This document shows, in pieces, positions 50,072-59,367 of a stretch of 64,000 nt of DNA. The stretch comes from Stappia indica. Its GTDB lineage: Bacteria; Pseudomonadota; Alphaproteobacteria; Rhizobiales; Stappiaceae. Position 1 is the first letter of the stretch, and each line of letters opens with the position of its first letter. The stretch spans positions 372,001 to 436,000 of the forward strand of contig NZ_MBQE01000004.1 in assembly GCF_001696535.1 (NCBI RefSeq). The letters are read 5' to 3'. Made by a program: the position numbers and the translations under genes. The notes beneath the pieces are model-generated. The model saw only the letters and a list, made by a program, of their open reading frames with translations. It did not search any database and was not told the DNA's origin.

Positions 50072-50980
50072 TCAGGCACCGTCCAGTTCGACGAGAAGGT
50101 CGGCAAGGCGGCGGGCGGCAGGACCCATCGCCTCGTCCAGCCGGTGGGCGAGATAGGCCTGCGACGCGGTTTCGCCGCCGCGCCCCAGCGCGCCGATGTT
50201 GAGCCGAACGAGCCGGCCCTGCTCAATGTCCCGCTCCACCAGCCAGGAGGGAAGGCGTCCCCATCCCGCGCCGCCGAGGATCAGGCTGTGCTTGGCGTCC
50301 TGGGTGTTGACCCGGCAGGTCTGAGGCGAAAGCACGCCGAAGTCGCGCCCTTCCGAAATGGCGGAAGGGTCCGACAGCACGATCTGGAGATGGTCGGCAA
50401 GATCCAGCACCTCCAGGGGGCGGCCGGGCTCGCCGTCCGCAAGCGGATGCGTCGCGGCGACGACGGCAACCTGGGTGATGGACGAGAGCGCATCGAAGCG
50501 GATGCGCGGATCGCGGAAATCCTCGCCGACCATGACGGAGAGGGCGCAGCGCTTCTGCTTCAGCGCGTCGAGCGGGCCGCCGAGAGGCTCCACCCGCACC
50601 CGCACGGACACCGACGGAAAGTCCTGCCGCATCCGCGAGATCGCCCGGCCGACCTGCTGCAGCGGGTAGAGCGTGTCGACGGCGACCGCGAGCTCGGGCT
50701 CCACGCCGTCCGCATAGCCGCGCGCCTTCGCCCGCAAGGCATCGACGCGCACGATGATGTCCCGCGCATTGCCGAGCAGCGCCCGGCCCTGGGGCGTCAG
50801 GACGGGGCGGTGCCCCGAGCGGTCGAACAGCTCGACGCCGAGCTGGGCCTCCAGATTGGCGATGGCAACGCTCACCCCCGACTGGACGCGCGAGAGCTTC
50901 CGGGCGGCGGCGCGGAAACTGCCGCTTTCGGCGATCGTCACGAAGGTGCGCATCTGGTCGAGGGTCAGGGCATCCAGCAT
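50072..50980 (-). CDS. LysR-family transcriptional regulator
   Basis: 302 residues: HTH domain (TLDQMRTFVTIAESGSFRAA, then VQSGVSVAIANLEAQLG) and effector domain. It converges with marR (6 bp between stops) and is divergent from wrbA. The shared promoter region contains TGATA-N7-TATCA (51002-51018), so it probably controls wrbA and the downstream MFS gene, perhaps in response to quinones or electrophiles; that is inference. Confidence 0.9.
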   Translation of the reverse strand: MLDALTLDQMRTFVTIAESGSFRAAARKLSRVQSGVSVAIANLEAQLGVELFDRSGHRPVLTPQGRALLGNARDIIVRVDALRAKARGYADGVEPELAVAVDTLYPLQQVGRAISRMRQDFPSVSVRVRVEPLGGPLDALKQKRCALSVMVGEDFRDPRIRFDALSSITQVAVVAATHPLADGEPGRPLEVLDLADHLQIVLSDPSAISEGRDFGVLSPQTCRVNTQDAKHSLILGGAGWGRLPSWLVERDIEQGRLVRLNIGALGRGGETASQAYLAHRLDEAMGPAARRLADLLVELDGA

Positions 50981-51001
50981 GATCGATCCAGATGAACAGG
51001 T

Positions 51002-51018
51002 TGATAGATTTTATATCA
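51002..51018. promoter_or_regulatory. Inverted repeat TGATA-N7-TATCA between lysR and wrbA
   Basis: Perfect 5-bp arms in an AT-rich stretch 66 bp before the wrbA start and 22 bp from the lysR start. Suitable for a LysR dimer. Confidence 0.45.
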
Positions 51019-51083
51019 CTTAAACCGTTCGATCTTTGCGGGCAACGTCGACCTCATTCGCAATCAGACGTGAGGTTGAAACG

Positions 51084-51710
51084 ATGGCCAGGGTTCTCGT
51101 GCTCTATTACTCCTCCTACGGTCACATCGAGACGATGGCCGAAGCGGTGGCCGACGGCGCGCGCCAGGCCGGCGCGTCCGTCGCCATCCGACGGGTGCCA
51201 GAACTGGTGCCCGAGGCGGTCGCCGAAAAGTCCGGCTACAAGGTCGATCAGGGAGCGCCGGTCGCCACCGTCGCGGAGCTGGCCGACTACGACGCGATCG
51301 TCGTCGGAACGCCGACGCGGTTCGGCAACATGGCCTCGCAGATGAAGAACTTCCTCGACCAGACCGGCGGTCTCTGGTTCGAGGACAAGCTGGTCGGCAA
51401 GGTCGGCAGCGTCTTCACCTCGACCGGCAGTCAGCACGGGGGGCAGGAGACGACCATCCAGTCCACCCAGACCGTGCTGTTCCACCTCGGGATGATCATC
51501 GTGGGCCTGCCCTACACCTTCAAGGGGCAGATGCGGATGGACGAGATCACCGGCGGCTCGCCCTATGGCGCCTCGACGCTGGCGGACGACGGCAACGGCG
51601 GGCATCGCGACCCGAGCGAAAACGAGCTCGACGGCGCGCGCTTCCAGGGACGGCATGTTGCCGAGATCGCGCTGGCGCTGGCCGCCGGGCGGCAGGGCAG
51701 GGCGGCATGA
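51084..51710 (+). CDS. wrbA: NAD(P)H:quinone oxidoreductase, WrbA family
   Basis: 208 residues, flavodoxin-like with the FMN phosphate-binding loop [12 protein letters not shown] near the N-terminus and the conserved [20 protein letters not shown]. It reduces quinones by two electrons and protects from redox cycling. The ATG at 51084 gives the normal WrbA start. Its last codons overlap the MFS gene (ATGA), so reductase and exporter are co-expressed. Confidence 0.93.
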   Translation: MARVLVLYYSSYGHIETMAEAVADGARQAGASVAIRRVPELVPEAVAEKSGYKVDQGAPVATVAELADYDAIVVGTPTRFGNMASQMKNFLDQTGGLWFEDKLVGKVGSVFTSTGSQHGGQETTIQSTQTVLFHLGMIIVGLPYTFKGQMRMDEITGGSPYGASTLADDGNGGHRDPSENELDGARFQGRHVAEIALALAAGRQGRAA

Positions 51711-52930
51711 CGACCGCCGCAGCAAGGTCGGAGCCGTCCTCCACCAGATGGGCGGCCGTCGGGCTGATCGTCGGCGCCGGGATCGTTGCGGCGCTGCAGG
51801 TGGGCAAGGCGCCCATCGCCGCGCCCTTGCTGGAAGGCGATCTCGGCGTGGGGCTTGCGGCGCTGGGCTGGCTGACCGGCGTCTTCGCGCTGATCGGGCT
51901 GGTCGGGGGCATCCCGACCGGGGCGCTGGTCGGCAGTCTCGGCGCGCGCCGCGTGCTGGTCGCCGGCCTGCTGGTCGCGGGTGCGGGCGCAGCGGCCGGA
52001 GCGCTTGCTCCGGGCCTTTCCATGCTCATGGTCTCGCGGATCGTCGAGGGCGCGGGGTTCCTGCTGATCACCGTCGCCGCGCCGTCGCTGCTCGGGCGCG
52101 TCTCCCGACCCGGCGACCGGGACCTCGCCTTCGCGCTGTGGAGCTGTTTCATGCCGCTCGGCTTGGCGGCGGCGATGCTGGTCGGGCCGATGTTCGACGA
52201 CTGGCGCGCGATGTGGTGGGCGAGCGGCGGGCTCGCCCTGGCGCTCTGCCTGCTGGTGCCGCTCGTCGTGCCGGTCTCCCGCGAGCGCCACGCCTGGTCA
52301 TGGCGGCACCTGCGGGACGATACGGCGGCGGTCTTCGGCAATGCCGGGGCGGTCGGGCTCGCCATCTCCCTCGCGCTCTACAGCCTGATGTTCTTCGCGC
52401 TGTTCAGCTTCCTGCCGGTGCTGCTGATGGAGCAGATGGGCGTGTCCCACCGCACCGCCGGGCTGCTCGGCGCGCTGGCCTCCGCCGTCAACGTGATCGG
52501 CAACCTGGCGGCGGGCGTGATGCTGTCGCGGGGCGTCAGCCGGCCGGCGCTGCTGATCGGGGCCTGCCTGGTCATGGGCGCGGCGAGCCTCGGCATCTTC
52601 CTGCCCCTGCTGCCGGCAACCGCGACGTTTCTCCTGTGCGTGCTGTTCTCGGCCGTCGGCGGCCTGATCCCGGCAACCATCCTGTCGTCCGCTCCGATCG
52701 TCGCCTCCTCGGCCGCCCTGGTGCCCGTGGTGATCGGCCTGATCGTTCAGGGCAACAATCTGGGACAGATCCTCGGCCCCGTCGCCGTGGGCAGCGCCAT
52801 CGAGCGGTTCGGCTGGAGTTCGGCGGCGGTCATCGTTGCCGGCGCGGCCCTGATGGGAACAGCCGTGGTGGTCGCCTATGCGCATCGGCTCGCGGTGCCG
52901 AATTCCGAGAGAGGCGGAGGAGCGCGATGA
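51707..52930 (+). CDS. MFS transporter
   Basis: 407 residues with twelve predicted helices of the major facilitator superfamily. The A-motif-like loop between helices 2 and 3 reads [16 protein letters not shown]. It resembles the cyanate/drug-exporter-like groups. Coupled to wrbA by a 4-bp overlap, it may export the compound that WrbA reduces. Substrate not identifiable. Confidence 0.88.
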   Translation: MTTAAARSEPSSTRWAAVGLIVGAGIVAALQVGKAPIAAPLLEGDLGVGLAALGWLTGVFALIGLVGGIPTGALVGSLGARRVLVAGLLVAGAGAAAGALAPGLSMLMVSRIVEGAGFLLITVAAPSLLGRVSRPGDRDLAFALWSCFMPLGLAAAMLVGPMFDDWRAMWWASGGLALALCLLVPLVVPVSRERHAWSWRHLRDDTAAVFGNAGAVGLAISLALYSLMFFALFSFLPVLLMEQMGVSHRTAGLLGALASAVNVIGNLAAGVMLSRGVSRPALLIGACLVMGAASLGIFLPLLPATATFLLCVLFSAVGGLIPATILSSAPIVASSAALVPVVIGLIVQGNNLGQILGPVAVGSAIERFGWSSAAVIVAGAALMGTAVVVAYAHRLAVPNSERGGGAR

Positions 52931-52986
52931 GCGCGGCCGGCGCGGGACGCAAGGTTTCGGCCTTGCCGGAAGAGTTTCGTCGGGCA

Positions 52987-53013
52987 CGTCACAAACCGGC
53001 CGGCTCAATCGTC
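52987..53013 (+). promoter_or_regulatory. ECF41-type promoter (CGTCACA-N16-CGTC)
   Basis: CGTCACA (52987-52993) is separated by exactly 16 bases from CGTC (53010-53013). The reported ECF41 consensus, as I recall it, is TGTCACA-N16-CGTC, so there is one mismatch. It lies 33 bp before the carboxymuconolactone decarboxylase-like gene, which is followed directly by an ECF41 sigma gene. Confidence 0.75.
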
Positions 53014-53045
53014 AAGCGGGTATACCCAAGCCAATGGAGCTTACG

Positions 53046-53474
53046 ATGACGACCAAGCCGGTAAATCACTACAAGAACGTCCCCGATGTCTTCGGCGCGC
53101 TGGAAAAGGTGCACGGCGTAATCGACGGGCACGGCCTCGACCGGATGCTGCACCATCTGGTGCAGTTGCGGGCCTCGCAGCTCAACGCCTGCGCCTATTG
53201 CATCAAGATGCATACGAGGGAAGCGCGCGACGACGGCGAGACCAACGAGCGGCTGGACCGCCTGACCGTGTGGGAGCATGTCGGCGACTTCACCGCCAAG
53301 GAGCGCGCCGCGCTCGCCTGGACCGAGGCGCTGACCCAGCTCGACCGCAAGACCGACTACGGCGTGTTGCGGGCCGCGATGCGCGAGCACTTCAGCGACA
53401 CGGAGATCAGCGCCCTGACCGCGACTGTCGCGATGATCAACCTCTGGAACCGCATCCAGGTCTCGACGCACTGA
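53046..53474 (+). CDS. Carboxymuconolactone decarboxylase/AhpD-like protein
   Basis: 142 residues of the CMD/AhpD fold. The CxxC redox pair is in NACAYCIKMHTREAR (AhpD active-site type with following His), so a peroxidase-like or thiol oxidoreductase function is likelier than decarboxylation. ATG at 53046 follows GGAG by eight bases. Together with the sigma gene one base downstream it forms the standard ECF41 target pair, in which a carboxymuconolactone decarboxylase-like, oxidoreductase or epimerase gene adjoins the sigma factor. Confidence 0.9.
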   Translation: MTTKPVNHYKNVPDVFGALEKVHGVIDGHGLDRMLHHLVQLRASQLNACAYCIKMHTREARDDGETNERLDRLTVWEHVGDFTAKERAALAWTEALTQLDRKTDYGVLRAAMREHFSDTEISALTATVAMINLWNRIQVSTH

Positions 53475-53475
53475 C

Positions 53476-54366
53476 ATGCAGCCCTCCGACACAGCCTTGT
53501 TCGAAGAACGGCGCCCGTTCCTGACAGGTCTGGCCTATCGCATCCTCGGCTCGCGTGCCGAAGCCGAGGATGCGGTTCAGGACACCTACCTGAAATGGCA
53601 GACAAGCGAGCGCGCTACCATCTCCAACCCTGCCGGCTGGCTCACCGCCGCCTGTACGCGCCGGTGCATCGACATGCTGAGGTCCGCCCGCCGCGCGCGG
53701 GTCGACTATGTGGGTGCGTGGCTGCCGGAGCCGATCCAGACGATGACCGAAGATGGCCCGGAAGAGGCGGCAGACCTGTCGTCGACGCTCTCGCTCGCCT
53801 TCATGCTGGTGCTGGAACGGCTTGCCCCGAAGGAACGCGCCGCCTATCTCCTGCGCGAGATCTTCGACCAGCCCTATGAGGACGTGGCGGCGGCGCTGAA
53901 CGTGACCGAGGCGGCCTGCCGCAAGCTGGTGTCGCGTGCACGCAGCCGCATCGGCCGGGAAGAGCCGGGCGTCGCCGTGCCGAAGGCCCGTCAGGACGAA
54001 TTGCTCGCCGCCTTCCAGTCGGCCATCGCCACCGGAAGCACGGCGCAGCTCGCGAGCCTGATGCGCGAAGACATCGAGCTGAAGACCGACGGCGGCGGCA
54101 AGGTGCTGGCGCTCTTGCAGCCGCTCTCCGGAAAGGCCGACGTGCTGGACTTCGTCGGCGGGCGGCTCGGCGAGTACTGGTCCAGCTATGCGTGGCAGCC
54201 CGTCGACATCAACGGCGCGCGCGGGGCGCTGATCCTCGACGGGCCGGAGATCGTCGCCTCTGTGAGCCTTGCCTGCGATGCCGACGGGCGGCTGACCGGC
54301 ATCTACATCATGCGCAACCCGGACAAGCTGGCGCACCTCGGCGATGCCGAAAGGGCGATCCAATGA
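53476..54366 (+). CDS. ECF41-family RNA polymerase sigma factor (SigJ-like)
   Basis: 296 residues. Sigma region 2 (LAYRILGSRAEAEDAVQDTY) and region 4 (PKERAAYLLREIFDQPYEDV) are followed by the SnoaL-like C-terminal extension typical of ECF41. All three hallmark motifs are present: WLPEP at 82-86 in the linker, DGGGK at 205-209 and NPDKL at 281-285. In studied ECF41 factors this extension replaces an anti-sigma factor and modulates activity. It is co-transcribed with the CMD-like gene from the promoter at 52987-53013 and overlaps an MFS gene (ATGA). Confidence 0.94.
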   Translation: MQPSDTALFEERRPFLTGLAYRILGSRAEAEDAVQDTYLKWQTSERATISNPAGWLTAACTRRCIDMLRSARRARVDYVGAWLPEPIQTMTEDGPEEAADLSSTLSLAFMLVLERLAPKERAAYLLREIFDQPYEDVAAALNVTEAACRKLVSRARSRIGREEPGVAVPKARQDELLAAFQSAIATGSTAQLASLMREDIELKTDGGGKVLALLQPLSGKADVLDFVGGRLGEYWSSYAWQPVDINGARGALILDGPEIVASVSLACDADGRLTGIYIMRNPDKLAHLGDAERAIQ

Positions 54367-55823
54367 CCGATGCGCGTGTCGTCGCAGCCTCGCCCGGCTG
54401 GGCGGACTTGCTCTCGGGCGGCAATCTCGTCCGCTCGCTCGCCCTGAGCGGCGGCGTCGCCCTGCATGCCGTCAATCTCTACATCTCGACGACGATCCTG
54501 CCGACCGTGGTGGGCGAGATCGGCGGGCTGGATTTCTATGCCTGGAACACGACGCTGTTCGTGATCGCCTCGATCCTCGGTGCGGCGCTGTCCTCTCCTG
54601 TATTGGCGCAGACCGGCCCGCGCGGCGGCTACATCGTGGCGGCGGCGGTGTTCATCGTCGGGACGCTGGCCTGCGCCGCGGCCGGATCGATGCCGGCGAT
54701 GCTCGCCGGCCGCTTCGTGCAGGGCTTGGGCGGCGGCATCCTGCTGGCGCTGGCCTATGCGATGGTCCGGCGGGTCTATCCCGAGCCGCTCTGGCCGCGC
54801 GCGCTGGCGCTGCTGTCCAGCATGTGGGGCATCGCCACCCTGCTCGGGCCGGCGGTGGGCGGCATCTTCGCAGAACTCGACCTGTGGCGCGGGGCCTTCC
54901 TCATTCTGGTCCTCTTCGCCGCCCTGATCGCTTGTGCGGCGTTTCTGGTCCTGCCGCAGCGTGCGGCGGACGGAAAGGGCGCCGAGCCGTTGCCGCTCGT
55001 CCAGCTCGCGCTGCTGACGATTGCCGTCTTCGCCGCCTCGTGGGGCGGGGTCGGCGAGAACATCGTGTCGACCGTTGCGGGGATGCTGGCCGCGCTAGCG
55101 CTGGTGGTGCTGTTCGTCGTGGTGGAGCGGACGGGGACGAGAAAGCTGCTGCCGGCGGGGACATTCAGGCTGCCCGGCGCGCTCGGGAGCCTCTATGCGA
55201 CCTCGGCGCTGCTGGCCATGACCGTCACCTGTACGGAGATCTTCCTGCCGCTGTTCCTGCAGGAGCTGCATGGCCGCTCGCCGCTGGAGGCCGGCTATAT
55301 CGCGGCGGTGATGTCGGCGGGCTGGACGACGGCCGCGATCCTCGCGTCCGGGTTTCAAGGTGCGCGCCGCACCCTTGCGGTGCACGCCGGGCCGGTCCTG
55401 TCGCTCGCCGCGATGATCGCCCTGGCGCTCGTTCTGCCTGTAGCCGGCCCTGTGCCCGGTCTTGTTTCCGATCCGGCGGGCGACTGGCTGCGGCTCTCTC
55501 TCATCTGTGCCGCGCTGATCGTCGGCGGGGCGGGCGTCGGGCTCGCCTATCCGCATCTGTCGGCGATGGTGCTGCAGGTGGCCCCGGCCGAGGAGGCCGA
55601 CAATGCCGCCTCGTCGATCATGACGGTGCAGCTCTGCGCCACCGCCTTCGGTGCGGCCATCGCCGGGCTTGCGGTCAATCTGGCCGGGGCGGGGACATCG
55701 CCGGGTGGCATGGACGTCGCCAATGCGGCACGCTGGCTGTTCGTGACCGTCGCGCTCGCCCCGCTGGCCTGCATCCTCGCGATGCGCAGCGCCTCGTTCC
55801 GGCAGGCGGTGTCGCGAAGGTGA
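54363..55823 (+). CDS. MFS transporter, DHA2-like
   Basis: 486 residues with about fourteen helices. Loop sequences such as GRFVQGLGGGILLALAYAMV correspond to the MFS C-motif region of antiporters. It is translationally coupled to the ECF41 sigma gene (ATGA overlap) and therefore probably part of the same stress cassette, exporting an unknown toxic compound or metabolite. Confidence 0.88.
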   Translation: MTDARVVAASPGWADLLSGGNLVRSLALSGGVALHAVNLYISTTILPTVVGEIGGLDFYAWNTTLFVIASILGAALSSPVLAQTGPRGGYIVAAAVFIVGTLACAAAGSMPAMLAGRFVQGLGGGILLALAYAMVRRVYPEPLWPRALALLSSMWGIATLLGPAVGGIFAELDLWRGAFLILVLFAALIACAAFLVLPQRAADGKGAEPLPLVQLALLTIAVFAASWGGVGENIVSTVAGMLAALALVVLFVVVERTGTRKLLPAGTFRLPGALGSLYATSALLAMTVTCTEIFLPLFLQELHGRSPLEAGYIAAVMSAGWTTAAILASGFQGARRTLAVHAGPVLSLAAMIALALVLPVAGPVPGLVSDPAGDWLRLSLICAALIVGGAGVGLAYPHLSAMVLQVAPAEEADNAASSIMTVQLCATAFGAAIAGLAVNLAGAGTSPGGMDVANAARWLFVTVALAPLACILAMRSASFRQAVSRR

Positions 55824-55842
55824 CGTCATGAAGGGAAGTGCA

Positions 55843-56373
55843 ATGTCTGTCGCGTTCGTCGAGCCGTATCCGGGATTGCTAGAGCGCCTGCTGCCGGTCG
55901 CACGGCAGATCTTCACCGACACGTTCGCCGAGCGCTACGACACGGTGGCCTTCGAGGTGTATTGCGACGCGGTCTATCGGCCGGGCGGGGCCATGTCGCA
56001 GGACTTCGAGGCACCTGGCATACGCTGGCTGGTGGCGGTGAGCGCGGGGCAGCCGATCGGCTATGCCAAGCTGACGCCGCTTCGCGCGCCGGCGCTCGGT
56101 GCCGAGCCGGGCGCGCTGGAGCTGCAGCAGCTCTACGTCCTGCGCGACTGGCAGGGCAGGGGCGTCGCCGACCGGCTGATGACATGGGCGCTGGAGACCG
56201 CCGCCGCAGAGGGGGCGGGGGAGGTTTACCTGACCGTCTTCGATCACAACGAGCGGGCGAAGCGTTTCTACACCCGCTACGGGTTCAGGGAAGTCGGACG
56301 CTGCACGTTCCAGCTCGGCGAGCGGATCGACGACGACCGGATCTGGCGCGTGCGCCTGCCGTCCCGCCGTTGA
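55843..56373 (+). CDS. GNAT-family N-acetyltransferase
   Basis: 176 residues. The acetyl-CoA-binding segment is LQQLYVLRDWQGRGVADRLM (motif A, Q/RxxGxG/A form), with the later NERAKRFYTRYGF motif B. I chose the ATG at 55843 because AAGGGAAG lies five to twelve bases upstream. Similar proteins acetylate small amines or antibiotics; substrate unknown. It follows the MFS gene by 19 bp and may belong to the ECF41 cassette. Confidence 0.88.
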   Translation: MSVAFVEPYPGLLERLLPVARQIFTDTFAERYDTVAFEVYCDAVYRPGGAMSQDFEAPGIRWLVAVSAGQPIGYAKLTPLRAPALGAEPGALELQQLYVLRDWQGRGVADRLMTWALETAAAEGAGEVYLTVFDHNERAKRFYTRYGFREVGRCTFQLGERIDDDRIWRVRLPSRR

Positions 56374-56395
56374 GGCGGCCGCCATCTCCGCTGTC

Positions 56396-56415
56396 ATGCC
56401 TGCGAAGGCAGGCAT
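56396..56415. repeat. Dispersed-type palindrome ATGCCTGC ... GCAGGCAT
   Basis: Perfect 8-bp arms with a 4-nt loop, followed by CCAG. It belongs to the short intergenic palindromes frequent in alphaproteobacterial genomes. It may end the GNAT transcript. Confidence 0.5.
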
Positions 56416-56507
56416 CCAGTATCCGCTGGCGGTGTTGGTGACGCGAAAGGGGCCGGGGGCTTCTTCGCGGTGTTTACGGCTTGAGCGGAAACGTCCGGGG
56501 TTACTGG

Positions 56508-56539
56508 GTCCCGGTCTTCGGCTTCGCCGAAACCGGGAC
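56508..56539. repeat. Dispersed-type palindrome GTCCCGGT ... ACCGGGAC
   Basis: Perfect 8-bp outer arms (56508-56515 and 56532-56539) with an inner CGGC/GCCG stem. With the palindrome at 56396-56415 it fills the gap between converging genes and may terminate fhs on the minus strand. Confidence 0.5.
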
Positions 56540-56583
56540 GACAGGCGGAGGGCGGGGTGCTGCCTGCCTGTCGTCATGGTCGG

Positions 56584-56661
56584 CTACGGAAGGCCGTGAA
56601 AGAGGTCGCGCCAGTCGGGGTTATGTTCTTCGATGAGCCTGATCTTCCAGGCGCGCGGCGC
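56584..56661 (-). pseudogene. C-terminal remnant of a GIY-YIG nuclease-family gene
   Basis: After the fhs stop the same reading frame continues for 25 codons: APRAWKIRLIEEHNPDWRDL plus FHGLP and a stop. This matches the conserved C-terminus of small GIY-YIG nuclease-family proteins (RAWKIRLIEExNPxWRDL). The rest of that gene is missing, so fhs and its flank have replaced it, or recombination left only this end. Similarity is from my memory of the family. Confidence 0.6.
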
Positions 56662-58332
56662 CTAGAACAGCCCTTCGATCTGGCCGTCCGCGTCGAGGCG
56701 GATGTGGTTGGCCGAGGGGACCTTCGGCAGGCCGGGCATCGTCATGATCTCGCCGCAGATCGCCACGATGAAACCGGCGCCAGCCGAAAGGCGCACCTCG
56801 CGCACCGGCACGATGTGCCCGGTCGGCGCACCGCGCAAGGTCGGGTCGGCGGAGAAGGAATACTGCGTCTTGGCCATGCAGACCGGCAGATGGCCGAAGC
56901 CGTCCGCCTCCCAGCGCTCCAGCTGGTCGACGACCGACTTGTCGGCGGCAACGCCGTCGGCGCGGTAGATCTTGGTGGCGATGGTCTCGATCTTGGCCAT
57001 CAGCGGCATGTCGTCGGGATAGATCGGCGCGAAGTTGGACGTGCCGCCCTCGACCATCTCGACCACCTTGCGGGCCAGCGCCTCGGTGCCCTTCGAGCCG
57101 TCGGCCCAGTGGCGGCACAGCACCGCCTCGACTCCCTGCTCGGCGGCATAGGCCTGGAGCGCGGCGACCTCCGCATCCGTGTCGCTGACGAAGTGGTTGA
57201 TGGCGACGACGACCGGCAGGCCGAAGCTCTTCACGTTCTCGATGTGGCGGCCGAGATTGACGCAGCCGCGCACCAGCGCCTCGACGTTTTCCTCACCCAG
57301 CGCCTCGCGAGCGACGCCGCCATTCATCTTCAGCGCCCGGACGGTCGCGACGATGACCGCAGCGTCCGGCTTGAGGCCCGCCTTGCGGCACTTGATGTCG
57401 AAGAACTTTTCCGCGCCGAGATCGGCGCCGAAGCCGGCCTCGGTGACCACGTAGTCGGCGAGTTTCAGCGCGGTTCGGGTGGCGATCACCGAGTTGCAGC
57501 CATGGGCGATGTTGGCGAAGGGGCCGCCATGCACGAAGGCCGGGTTGTTCTCCAGCGTCTGCACGAGGTTCGGCTGCATCGCCTCCTTGAGCAGGACGGT
57601 CATGGCGCCGTCCGCCTCCAGGTCACGCGCGGTTACCGCGCTGCGGTCGCGGCGATAGCCGACGATGATGTCGCCGAGGCGCTTCTGCAGGTCGGCAAGG
57701 TCGCTGGCAAGGCACAGGATCGCCATGATCTCCGAGGCGACGGTGATGTCGAAGCCGGCCTCGCGCGGGAAGCCGTTGGCGACGCCGCCGAGCGAGGAGA
57801 CGATCTGGCGCAGCGCCCGGTCGTTCATGTCCATCACCCGCCGCCAGGTGATGCGCCGGGTGTCGATCTGCAGCGCGTTGCCCCAGTAGATGTGGTTGTC
57901 GATCAGCGCCGAGAGCAGGTTGTGGGCGGAGGTGATGGCGTGGAAGTCGCCGGTGAAATGGAGGTTGATGTCCTCCATCGGCACCACCTGCGCATGGCCA
58001 CCGCCGGCAGCGCCGCCCTTCATGCCGAAGCAGGGGCCGAGCGAGGGTTCGCGCAGGCAGATCGCCGCGCGCTTGCCGATGCGGTTGAGCCCGTCGCCGA
58101 GGCCCACCGTGGTCGTGGTCTTGCCCTCGCCGGCGGGCGTCGGGTTGATGGCGGTGACCAGCACCAGCTTGCCGTCGGGACGGTCCGACAGGCCGGCAAT
58201 GAAGTCCGAGCGGACCTTGGCCTTGGTCGATCCGTAGCTTTCCAGCGCCTCCGCCGGAATGTCGAGCCGGGCGCCGATCTCGGTGATCGGCTTCAAAGTG
58301 GCGGCGCGGGCAATCTCGATGTCACTGGCCAT
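56662..58332 (-). CDS. fhs: Formate--tetrahydrofolate ligase
   Basis: 556 residues, the full family length. The ATP-binding loop is [15 protein letters not shown] (about residues 64-78), and [20 protein letters not shown] is the conserved substrate region. It makes 10-formyl-THF from formate, THF and ATP, or runs in reverse. With SoxBDAG, the DMGDH-like enzyme and MTHFR it can pass one-carbon units from methylated amines into biosynthesis or recover formate. It is a single gene, upstream of nothing on its strand apart from a gene remnant. Confidence 0.96.
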   Translation of the reverse strand: MASDIEIARAATLKPITEIGARLDIPAEALESYGSTKAKVRSDFIAGLSDRPDGKLVLVTAINPTPAGEGKTTTTVGLGDGLNRIGKRAAICLREPSLGPCFGMKGGAAGGGHAQVVPMEDINLHFTGDFHAITSAHNLLSALIDNHIYWGNALQIDTRRITWRRVMDMNDRALRQIVSSLGGVANGFPREAGFDITVASEIMAILCLASDLADLQKRLGDIIVGYRRDRSAVTARDLEADGAMTVLLKEAMQPNLVQTLENNPAFVHGGPFANIAHGCNSVIATRTALKLADYVVTEAGFGADLGAEKFFDIKCRKAGLKPDAAVIVATVRALKMNGGVAREALGEENVEALVRGCVNLGRHIENVKSFGLPVVVAINHFVSDTDAEVAALQAYAAEQGVEAVLCRHWADGSKGTEALARKVVEMVEGGTSNFAPIYPDDMPLMAKIETIATKIYRADGVAADKSVVDQLERWEADGFGHLPVCMAKTQYSFSADPTLRGAPTGHIVPVREVRLSAGAGFIVAICGEIMTMPGLPKVPSANHIRLDADGQIEGLF

Positions 58333-58486
58333 GGCGAACTGTCCTCTCCCCGGGCGGTCGTTTCATATGCCGCCGTCTATCGTTCGATTTGGAAAGCCGA
58401 TCCTAAAGGCTGAGGGCAGGGCCGACTGTTTGCGATCCGACATGGCGGCGTCGCGCAATCGTCGTCCTGCGGGTGAAAAGCTGCGC

Positions 58487-59329
58487 TCAGTCCTCGCCGG
58501 TGGCGAGCGGCATGTCCTCGCGCCCGCCCCATTCCGTCCAGGATCCGTCATAGACGGCGGAGCGGTCGTGGCCGGTGATGGCGAGCGCCAGCGACAGGAT
58601 GGCGGCGGTGACGCCGGAGCCGCAACTGGTGATGACGGGGCGCGAGCGGTCGATGCCGGCCGCATCGAAGGCGGCGGCAAGGTCGTCGGCCTGCTTCAGG
58701 CGGCCGTCTTCCATCAGCTCGGTGAAGGGCAGGTTCAGCGCGCCGGGCATGTGGCCGCTGCGCAGGCCTGCGCGCGGCTCCGGATCGCGGCCGGCGAACC
58801 GGCCGCGCGAGCGCGCATCCAGCACCTGCTGGCCGCTGCGAAGCGCCTGCGCCACCTTGTCGAGATCGGCGACGAGACCGTTGTTGAGCCGGGCGGTGAA
58901 GTGGCGCTCGCCGCGCGGGGCGGGGTCGCCGTCCTCGATCGGGCGGCCTTCCTCCTTCCACTTCGGCAGGCCGCCGTCGAGCACGAAGACCTGGGTGACG
59001 CCCATGGCGCGGAACATCCACCACACGCGGGCGGCCGAATAAAGCCCGACGCCGTCATAGACGACGATGGTCTGGCCGTCGCCGATGCCCATTTGCCGCA
59101 TCATCGAGGAAAACACATGCGCAGGCGGCAGCATGTGCGGCAACTCGCTGGTCTTGTCGGCGACCGCGTTGACGTCGAAGAACACCGCGCCGGGGATATG
59201 GCCCTGCGGATATTCCGGCGGCACGTCCGGCTGGCCCACCGGCGGCAGCCAGGCATTGACGACGACGACATCCGGCGAGGCCATCTTGTCGGCCAGCCAC
59301 TGGGTCGAGACGAGCGGGGAAAGCGCCAT
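58487..59329 (-). CDS. sseA: 3-mercaptopyruvate sulfurtransferase
   Basis: 280 residues with two rhodanese domains. The inactive N-terminal domain (VVVVNAWLPPVGQ) is followed by the catalytic C-terminal one with Cys236 in the CGSGVTA loop, the signature that separates mercaptopyruvate sulfurtransferase from thiosulfate sulfurtransferase. It moves sulfur from 3-mercaptopyruvate to thiols or cyanide. It precedes the AlaX-like gene's strand neighbours in a minus-strand run that also contains cysK, a loose cysteine theme. Confidence 0.93.
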   Translation of the reverse strand: MALSPLVSTQWLADKMASPDVVVVNAWLPPVGQPDVPPEYPQGHIPGAVFFDVNAVADKTSELPHMLPPAHVFSSMMRQMGIGDGQTIVVYDGVGLYSAARVWWMFRAMGVTQVFVLDGGLPKWKEEGRPIEDGDPAPRGERHFTARLNNGLVADLDKVAQALRSGQQVLDARSRGRFAGRDPEPRAGLRSGHMPGALNLPFTELMEDGRLKQADDLAAAFDAAGIDRSRPVITSCGSGVTAAILSLALAITGHDRSAVYDGSWTEWGGREDMPLATGED

Positions 59330-59367
59330 TCTTGAAAGCCTCGCTTGAGCGATGGAACGGGAGAGCG

